A DNA stretch of 64,000 bases from Bog-756 sp963778165. GTDB lineage: Bacteria > Actinomycetota > Acidimicrobiia > Acidimicrobiales > RAAP-2. The stretch is taken from NCBI GenBank assembly GCA_963778165.1, contig CAVZTE010000003.1:1-64000 (forward strand), written 5' to 3'. Below the pieces are notes generated by a model, which was given only the letters and a program-made list of their open reading frames with translations, was not told the origin of the DNA and searched no databases. The stretch's first letter is position 1. Every line of letters starts with the position of its first letter. A program made the translations under genes and the position numbers. Below are positions 57,954 to 64,000 of the stretch, in pieces.

Positions 57954-59300
57954 TCAGACCAGAAAGTCGTGCGCCAGGGCGATCCACATCTCGGTGGACA
58001 GGTGCAGCGACTCGACGTCGACCCGCTCGTCGATGCCGTGGAACATGGCCCCGTACTGCTCGAAGCCGATGGCTGTGCTGTGCAGACCGAACCCGTAGGC
58101 CACGCTGCCCAACTCGCGGTGGTAGCGGGCGTCGGTGGCCCCGGCCGTGAGGAAGGGGACGGTTCGCGCCCCGGGGTAGAACAGCCGGCTGGCCCGTTCC
58201 AGGGCGTCCCACAACGGAGTGTCGATGGGTGAGGTGGTAGCCACCTCCTCGGAGACGAAGTGGATGTCCACGTCGTCGGCCAGGTCGCCCACCACCTCTT
58301 CGAGCATGGCCCGCACGTCGGCGGTGTCCCACCCCGGCAGGGACCGGATGTCGATCTCGAGCTCGACCCGGTCGGGGATCACGTTGATCTTCGACCCGGT
58401 GCGCAGGATGGTCGGGGCCATGGTGGTGTGGGTGCAGGCATGGGCCTGGCGGGCCAGGCCCACCAGGGGCAGTACCTCGAGAAAGGCGTCGATCTGCTCC
58501 GGGTCCAGCAGGGGCTCGGCCAGCTCCGGCGGGAATCCGATCCCTTCGATGAAGCGCACCCAGGCCTCGTGCAGCCGGGCCTGGGGCCGGTAGGCGTCGA
58601 CCCGGCGCACCAGCTCGGCCGCTTTGACCAGGGCGTTATCGGTCCGCAGCGGTTGGCTCCCATGCCCCGGCGTGCCGCGCACGGTCAGGATGCACCAGAA
58701 CACGCCCTTCTCGCCCACGATCACCGGCAGCCGGGTGGTGCCGTCGGCCCCGCCCATGGGGAACCCGCCCGACTCGGTGATCACGTAGTCCGAGTTGACA
58801 TCGTCGGCAGCGTGCCGGCACAGCCACTTGGCTCCGTGGGTCCCGAGCGCCTCCTCGTCGGCCACAGCCACGTAGGTCAGGTCGCCGGCCGGGCGGAACC
58901 CGCTCTGGCCCAGGTGGCGAAAGGCCGTGGCCATGGTGGCGGTCAGGTTGAGCATGTCGATGGCGCCCCGCCCCCACACCGTGCCGTCGATGAGCTCGCC
59001 CCCGAACGGGTCGTGGGTCCAGTCGTCGCCGTTGGCCGGGACCACGTCGGTGTGGGCCAGCAGGGTCAGGGACGGAGCCGAGGGGTCGGTGCCCTCGATC
59101 TTGGCCACCAACGAGGTCCGGTCCGGCTCGGGCTCGAAGGTCTCCATGTCGACACCCGAGCCCTCCAGGTAACCCCGGAGGAGGTCGGCGCTGCGGCGTT
59201 CGTGGCCGGAGGCGACCGTGCCGTCGTTCACGCACCGGTTGCGGATGAGCTGCTGCAACAGGTCGGTGGCCTCGGCGCTGCGACTGGTTTCGGAGGCCAT
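57954..59300 (-). CDS. M20 family metallopeptidase / amidohydrolase
   Basis: 448 residues from ATG 59300. Two-zinc hydrolase: LTLLAHTDVVPANGDDWTHD (metal His, catalytic Asp), VWGRGAIDMLNLTATMATAF (bridging Asp), VAVADEEALGTHGAKWL (catalytic Glu pair), an insertion dimerisation domain with VRGTPGHGSQPLRTDNAL, and a C-terminal metal His in FGLHSTAIG/MFHGIDERVDV. It resembles ArgE/DapE/CPG2-like peptidases, most like a broad-specificity aminoacylase or dipeptidase. Not a clear DapE. Intact. Convergent with kgd. Confidence 0.9.
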   Translation of the reverse strand: MASETSRSAEATDLLQQLIRNRCVNDGTVASGHERRSADLLRGYLEGSGVDMETFEPEPDRTSLVAKIEGTDPSAPSLTLLAHTDVVPANGDDWTHDPFGGELIDGTVWGRGAIDMLNLTATMATAFRHLGQSGFRPAGDLTYVAVADEEALGTHGAKWLCRHAADDVNSDYVITESGGFPMGGADGTTRLPVIVGEKGVFWCILTVRGTPGHGSQPLRTDNALVKAAELVRRVDAYRPQARLHEAWVRFIEGIGFPPELAEPLLDPEQIDAFLEVLPLVGLARQAHACTHTTMAPTILRTGSKINVIPDRVELEIDIRSLPGWDTADVRAMLEEVVGDLADDVDIHFVSEEVATTSPIDTPLWDALERASRLFYPGARTVPFLTAGATDARYHRELGSVAYGFGLHSTAIGFEQYGAMFHGIDERVDVESLHLSTEMWIALAHDFLV

Positions 59301-59416
59301 GGGGCCATCCTATGACGTTCGCCTCAGGGCATCGGGGCCGGTCTCCGGGCCGTTCTCCGGGTTCCCCGAGGGGGGATGGTCGGGACGCGCCTGGTCAGAT
59401 GGTTGACTGGAGCGAC

Positions 59417-60719
59417 ATGGAAGAAGATCTCCCCGAACGCCGACGGATCGTCGTGGACGGGTCGAATATTGCCACCGAGGGTCGCAGCCTCCCCAGCCTG
59501 GCCCAGCTCGACGAGGCCATTCGGGCCTTTTTGGACGAGTATCCCGGCTTCACCTCCTCGGATGTCACCGTGGTGGTCGACGCCTCGTTCGGCCACCGCA
59601 TCGACCCGTCCGAGGTCCGCGCCTTCGACCAGGCCGTGGAGCACGGCGAGATGATCACCCCGCCGGCCGGCGCCATCGGCCGGGGTGACGGATTCATCCT
59701 GCGGATCGCCGAGAAGTCGGGCGCACTGGTCCTGTCCAACGACTCCTTTCAGGAGTTCCACGCCGAACGACCCTGGCTGTTCGAGCCCGGCCGGCTCATC
59801 GGCGGCAAGCCGGTACCCGGCGTGGGCTGGATCTTCACCCCCCGCACCCCGGTACGCGGGGCCCGGAGCCGGTCGGTGACCTCGAGGTCCAAGCGTGAGG
59901 GCCGGGCCGCCGACGTCGAGCGCGACACGGTGAGCGAAAACGGGATCGACCCGTCCGAGGTCGCCGAAGCTCCGCGGGGCGGGCGTCGGGCCAAGGGCAC
60001 CGGCACGGGCGCGGCCCAGAAGGTGGGGGCCGCCACCTTGGAGCTGGACGCTGACTCCGCCAGCCCGTCGATCAAGCCGGCCAAGGCCGCCAAGGCCACC
60101 AAGGCCAAAAAAGCCGCCAAGTCGGAGCCGCCGGCCAAGGCGGCCAAAGCCACCAAGAAGGCCACCAAAGCCGAGAAGGCCACCAAGGCGACCAAGGCCG
60201 ACAAGGTCGACGGTCCGGCCAAGGCCGCCAAGGCCACCAAGAAGGCCACCAAAGCCGAGAAGGCCACCAAGACCACCAAAGCGGCCAAGGCGGCCAAGGG
60301 CGCCGGACCGACCGACGGCTCGGAGCCGGTGAAGGCCACCAGGGCCTCGGCCAAGAAGGCCTCCAAGGCCGCGGCCGGGGAAGACCGCGCCCGAAGAGCA
60401 GTCAGACACCGGCGGGGGAGGCTCCCGCTCGGCCGGCTCGTCGGAGGCCCTCAACGATCCGATGACCTTTCTCACCTTCGTGGCCGACCACCCGGTGGGC
60501 AGTGTCTTCGACGGAACAGTGGTCTCGTTCACCTCCCACGGTGCCCATGTCGACGTGGGGGGGATGCTCACCCACGTTCCCCTGCGGGGCCTGGGCCGGC
60601 CGGCCCCGCACAAGGCCCGCCAGGTGCTGGCCAAGGGGGAGACCCGCCCGTTCCGTCTGGTGTCCCTGGACGCCGCCCGACGCCGGGCGGAGCTGGCCCT
60701 GCCCGACATCGACTCGTAG
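59417..60719 (+). CDS. NYN/Zc3h12a-like ribonuclease with Ala/Lys linker and C-terminal S1 domain (one frameshift)
   Basis: About 434 residues from ATG 59417. Residues 8-130 read RRIVVDGSNIATEGRSLPSL, VTVVVDASFGHRIDPSE and GALVLSNDSFQEFH: a PIN-like NYN nuclease of the Zc3h12a group, with Asp residues at DGSN, VDAS and SNDSF placed for metal catalysis. Then about 160 residues of AKKATKAEKATK-type repeats. After a break near 60377 (remove one G of GGGG) comes an S1-type RNA-binding domain: GSVFDGTVVSFTSHGAHVDV, GGMLTHVPLRGLG and RPFRLVSLDAARRRAEL. It is probably an RNA-cleaving enzyme tethered to RNA or ribosomes. I know no characterised homologue with all three parts. Confidence 0.8.
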
Positions 60720-60780
60720 TCTCACCGGGCGCCCGCGGCCGGCCCGGGTCGATCCGGTCGGCCCGATAACCTCGGCGGTC

Positions 60781-61215
60781 GTGCGAGCCGATGAGTACCT
60801 GCCCCACCGCCCCCCGTTCCTCTTCGTCACCGATCTCCTGACCGTCGAACCGGGCCAGTCGGCCACCGGAAGTTGGCAGCTGACCGGGGAGGAGGCCTTC
60901 TTCGCCGGCCACTTTCCGGGTCGGCCGACCCTGCCGGGGGTGCTGATGGTCGAGGCCCTCGCTCAGCTCGGTGGCGTGGCGGTGCTGGCCGACCCGAGGT
61001 TCGCCGGAAAGCTGCCTCTGTTCGGCGGGATCGAGCGGGCCCGTTTCCGCCGCCAGGTGCTACCGGGCGACCGGCTCGACCTCGACGTGACTCTGGGCCG
61101 GATGTCGGCCCGGGCCGGCAAGGGGTCCGGACGGGCCACGGTCGACGGGGAGTTGGCCTGCGAGGCCGACCTCTTGTTCGTGCTGGTGGATGCCGCTCCG
61201 CCCGAGCCGGCCTGA
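60781..61215 (+). CDS. FabZ-like 3-hydroxyacyl-ACP dehydratase (hotdog fold)
   Basis: 144 residues from GTG 60781. VRADEYLPHRPPFLFVTDLL, then FFAGHFPGRPTLPGVLMVEA LAQLGG with the catalytic His and the Glu of MVEALAQ, GIERARFRRQVLPGDRLDLD, and GRATVDGELACEADLLFVLV. This is the FabA/FabZ signature, removing water from 3-hydroxyacyl-ACP in fatty-acid elongation. It may be the main FabZ or a related dehydratase for lipid or polyketide synthesis. Closely followed by xthA (14 bases). Intact. Confidence 0.9.
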   Translation: MRADEYLPHRPPFLFVTDLLTVEPGQSATGSWQLTGEEAFFAGHFPGRPTLPGVLMVEALAQLGGVAVLADPRFAGKLPLFGGIERARFRRQVLPGDRLDLDVTLGRMSARAGKGSGRATVDGELACEADLLFVLVDAAPPEPA

Positions 61216-61229
61216 GAAGGGCGATCCCG

Positions 61230-62000
61230 ATGCGCATCGCCACCTGGAACGTCAACTCGCTCACCGCCCGGCTACCCCGGGTCGAGGAGTGGATCGCCTA
61301 CGCCCAGCCCGACGTGCTGTGCATGCAGGAGACCAAGCAGGCCGACTCGTCCTTCCCTCAGGAGAGCTTCGCCTCGTGGGGCTACGAGACGGCCCACCAC
61401 GGTGACGGCCGGTGGAACGGGGTGGCCATCGCCAGCCGGGTGGGCCTGTCCGAGGTGGCGACCGGGATGGACTCGACCGACGACGCCCAGGGCACCAGGT
61501 TGATCGCCGCCGACTGTGGCGGGGTGCGGGTGCACTCGGTGTACGTGCCCAACGGGCGCAGCCTGGACAGCGAGCACTTCGCGGCCAAGCTGGAGTGGCT
61601 GGCCGGGCTCCGGTCGCTGTTGGAGCGGACCACCGCTCCGGACCGCCCGGTGGCCGTCTGCGGCGACTTCAACGTGGCTCCCGACGATCGCGACGTATGG
61701 GACCCGTCCAAGTTCGTGGGCATGACCCACGTGAGCCAACCCGAGCGGGACGCCCTGGCCCATCTGCAGTCGTGGGGCCTGGTCGACGTGTTCCGCCGCC
61801 TCTACGACCAGGACCACCTGTTCACCTGGTGGGACTACCGCGCCGGTTCGTTCCACAAGCACCAGGGGATGCGCATCGACCTCATCCTGGTCACCGAGGT
61901 GCTGGCTGAGCGCACGGGCTACGCCCTGATCGACAGGAACGCCCGCAAGGGGCAGAAGCCCTCCGACCACACCCCGGTGTTCATCGACGTCGAGGTGTGA
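61230..62000 (+). CDS. xthA: Exodeoxyribonuclease III / AP endonuclease XthA
   Basis: Base-excision repair enzyme cutting at abasic sites. 256 residues from ATG 61230. MRIATWNVNSLTARLPRVEE, PDVLCMQETKQADSSFP (metal Glu), VYVPNGRSLDSEHFAAKLEW, VAVCGDFNVAPDDRDVWDP (catalytic Asp/Asn), DHLFTWWDYRAGSFHKHQGM RIDLIL and KPSDHTPVFIDVEV (catalytic Asp-His). All active-site blocks present. Intact. Convergent with the UvrD-type helicase, six bases between the stops. Confidence 0.95.
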   Translation: MRIATWNVNSLTARLPRVEEWIAYAQPDVLCMQETKQADSSFPQESFASWGYETAHHGDGRWNGVAIASRVGLSEVATGMDSTDDAQGTRLIAADCGGVRVHSVYVPNGRSLDSEHFAAKLEWLAGLRSLLERTTAPDRPVAVCGDFNVAPDDRDVWDPSKFVGMTHVSQPERDALAHLQSWGLVDVFRRLYDQDHLFTWWDYRAGSFHKHQGMRIDLILVTEVLAERTGYALIDRNARKGQKPSDHTPVFIDVEV

Positions 62001-62006
62001 CCGGGG

Positions 62007-63644
62007 TCAGCTGCCCAGGGCGGCGCGGATCTCGGCGATCCGCCGGCCGGCGTCTTGGGGCGTGAGTCCGGACCGGACCGGTCCTCGACACCCGGGCCAC
62101 CGCGGCCAACCAGGGCGAGGGCTGGCGCTCCACCCGGCGGCCCTGGCCCATGGAGCGGGCCCGCGCCCACGAGCAGAACAACTGGGTGGACGCCCGGGTC
62201 AGGGCCACGTAGAGCAGACGGCGCTCCTCGTCGCGCGCCGGCCCCGACTCGGCGTAGACGATGGGGACGAATCCGTCCTCGAGGCCCACCACCATCACCG
62301 ATCTCCACTCGAGGCCCTTGGCCCGGTGGAAGGTGGCCAGCTCCACCGAGTCCTCGCCGGGCGGTCGACGGCCGGGCGCCGCCCCCCGTCGGGGTCGATG
62401 CCTCAGGCGCCCGGGGCGGTCCGGTGGGGGATGCCGGCCCGGGCCAGGGCCCGTCGCACCACCGCCAACTGGTCATGGGTCCGGGCCAGCACGGCCTGGT
62501 CCGACCAGCGCAGGCCGTCGGCGGCCTGTCCGGCCAACAGGGCGGCCACCCCTTCGGCCTCGGCGGTGTCGTCGTCGTAGGCCGTCACCACCGGCATGGG
62601 ACCGTCGGCCTCCACCGAACGGGGCGGCACAGCCACCGACGGTCCCAGGGCCGCGGCGGCTGCCGCCACCACCTGGGGGGTGGAGCGGTGGTTGTCGTCC
62701 AACCGGACCACCTCCATACCCGGCACCAGCCCGGGAAGGCGGTGGAGCAGGCGGGGATCGGCCCCGTTCCATCCGTAGATGGCCTGGTTGGGGTCGCCCA
62801 CGGCGCACAGGTCCCGTCGTTCCCCGAGGAGCGCCATGACCAACCGGAACTGGGCCGGGTTGACGTCTTGGAACTCGTCCACCGAGAAGTGCCGGTACCT
62901 CCAGTGGGCCCGCTCGGCGAACCCGGCGTCGTCGAGGACCAGGTCGGCCGCCCGGAGCAGCACGTCATCCAGATCGACCGCCCGCTTGCGCTCCAGCAGC
63001 GCCTGGTACTGCGCCGAAGGCCTCGACCACCTGGTCGACGGCGAGCGATCACCGGCCGGCCCGCCCGCTCGGCGGCCGGGCCGTAGGACTCCGGGGTCAG
63101 GCAGTTGGCCTTGGCCCAACCGATCTCGGCATCGACCGCCGAGGCCGTGGCCGGATCGCCGACGAGGCCGGCGAGCGTCCGATAGCGGTGCTCGGCCACC
63201 ACCGGCGGTGGACTCCTCTGCGTCCAGAGCCTGTCGCCGGAGGAGGGTGAGTGCCAACTGGTGGAGGGTTCCCGCCCGGACGCCGGGGCCGGGCGCCCCT
63301 CCGGGTGGGGCCGGGGTGGAGACGGTCACGCCGTAACGGCCCAGGCGGTGGCGCAGCTCCTGGGCCGCTTTCCGGGTGAAGGTGCAGATGACCGTGTGGT
63401 CGGCGTCGGCTGTCCCCTCCCGGATGCGCCGGGCCGCCCGCAGGGTGAGCACCCGGGTCTTGCCCGAGCCGGCGCCGGCCATGATGCACAGGGCCGGAGC
63501 GGGTGAGTCCACCGCCCGGCGTTGGGAGTCGGTGAGGGCGCCCACGGCCCGCTCGAAGGAGTCGGCCCCTGACGATGGCGCCGGGGGCGAGACAGGGCCG
63601 GGGGCAGGGGCCGACGGGCCCTCTGACCGGTCCAATGGTTCCAC
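62007..63644 (-). CDS. UvrD/PcrA-type superfamily I DNA helicase (frameshifted)
   Basis: GTG 63644 (VEPLDRSEGPSAPAPGPVSP). Motif I is ALCIMAGAGSGKTRVLTLRA; then TVICTFTRKAAQELRHRLG, motif II HFSVDEFQDVNPAQFRLV, motif III CAVGDPNQAIYGWNGADPRL, motif IV region VVRLDDNHRSTPQVVAAA, and after a break near 62380 motif V/VI VELATFHRAKGLEWRSVMVV and RLLYVALTRASTQLFCSW. In the third frame it ends LTPQDAGRRIAEIRAALGS before TGA at 62007. Breaks also fall near 63020-63200. About 545 residues, shorter than UvrD1 and closer to actinobacterial UvrD2-like proteins; no HRDC domain is visible. It unwinds DNA in repair. Confidence 0.85.
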
Positions 63645-63668
63645 GGGAGCTGAGGCTATCGGTAGGGT

Positions 63669-64000
63669 GTGCCGGTGCTGAAGTCGTTCGCCGGCGGTCG
63701 CCTGTTCGGCGGGACGTGGGGGTCCGGCGTCCCGACGGTGCTGGCCCTCCATGGCTGGCAGCGGACCCACGCCGACTTCGCCCCGGCGTTCGAAGGATCC
63801 GGACCATCGGGTGGCAGCGGCTCCGATGGCAGTGGTGTCGACGCCGTCGGCCCTGGACCTCTTCGGATTCGGGGCCACCCCACCCCCGCCCGAACCCTGG
63901 GGCAGCGCCGACTACGCCCGCCACCTCCTACCCCTGTTCGAGGAGCCCGGGGTGCTGGCTGATCGCATCGTGTTGGTCGGGCACTCCTTCGGGGGTCGGA
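63669..64000 (+). CDS. Alpha/beta hydrolase, 5' part only (one frameshift)
   Basis: GTG 63669: VPVLKSFAGGRLFGGTWGSG, then VPTVLALHGWQRTHADFAPA with the HGW oxyanion motif. After a break near 63800 the frame continues ALDLFGFGATPPPPEPWGSA, DYARHLLPLFEEPGVLADRI, and VLVGHSFGGR, the nucleophile elbow, where the window ends. Divergent from the helicase gene, whose start lies 25 bases away. The rest of the catalytic triad is outside the window, so substrate and completeness are unknown. Confidence 0.75.

Noticed and set aside
60060..60370. Separate repeat element inside the NYN-S1 gene
   Set aside because: The AAG/GCC-rich repeats encode the Ala/Lys linker in frame with both flanking domains once one base is removed.
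1..64000. tRNA, rRNA or known riboswitch genes
   Set aside because: I looked for T-loop GGTTCGA-type sequences and for classic riboswitch cores near dxs, moaC, queD and pilA and found none that fold convincingly; a covariance search would be decisive.

Overview
The window reads as chromosome from a high-GC Gram-positive bacterium of the Actinobacteria, most likely a member of Acidimicrobiia or a near relative. Reasons: GC-rich third codon positions over most of the window, many GTG starts, a fused E2-E1 2-oxoglutarate decarboxylase/dehydrogenase (kgd), a pafB-pafC pair, F420 synthesis (cofC), a CIRCE-controlled FmdB/Ruc gene, and a type IV pilus locus with no secretin or PilP gene, as expected for a single-membrane cell. 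The taxon is an inference; no rRNA gene is present.

Layout. 0-6.5 kb, with visibly lower GC: small membrane and lipoprotein genes, a decayed alpha/beta hydrolase, an ECF41 sigma factor with its AhpD-like partner and a matching promoter, a methyltransferase, a glyoxalase-fold protein and a metallo-hydrolase. 6.9-13.2 kb: dxs, an AIM24-like protein, a hotdog thioesterase and the TldD/TldE protease pair. 13.2-29.5 kb: a split type IV pilus locus. The minus strand carries pilT1 and pilMN-pilO, and separately pilD with a NarL-type response regulator and histidine kinase. The plus strand carries pilB-pilT2-pilC-pilA. Between the two halves lie ruc (CIRCE site), moaC and small genes. 29.6-35.5 kb: a polytopic membrane protein, an acyl-CoA carboxyltransferase, a CtaG-like protein and pafB-pafC. 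35.5-38.8 kb: a remnant or minimal conjugation module (MobF relaxase, convergent TraG/VirD4-type ATPase, candidate oriT). 39-41.4 kb: HU plus a histone-H1-like tail, a PIG-L deacetylase and cofC. 41.5-51.5 kb: a class III cyclase, GH38 alpha-mannosidase, acyl-CoA synthetase, RNase HII, acyl-CoA dehydrogenase, hydrolase and epimerase. 51.7-64 kb: a second HU, queD-queC-queE, kgd, an M20 peptidase, an unusual NYN-S1 RNase, a FabZ-like dehydratase, xthA, a UvrD-type helicase and the start of a hydrolase.

Many otherwise conserved genes are broken by single-base frameshifts. At most of the sites I aligned by eye, removing one base from a run of two to four identical bases restores the protein. This looks like consensus error rather than gene death, so I annotate these as frameshifted CDS. 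A few sites need the opposite correction. Boundaries in those genes are approximate.

Points most worth following: the CIRCE element in front of the ruc homologue; the ECF41 promoter; an apparent PilM-PilN fusion; a PilB with two N-terminal modules; a 14-bp perfect hairpin in the pilA leader; a symmetric nested dyad ahead of the relaxase; the HU/H1-like joint frame with an internal ribosome binding site; and a three-part NYN nuclease - Ala/Lys linker - S1 protein.
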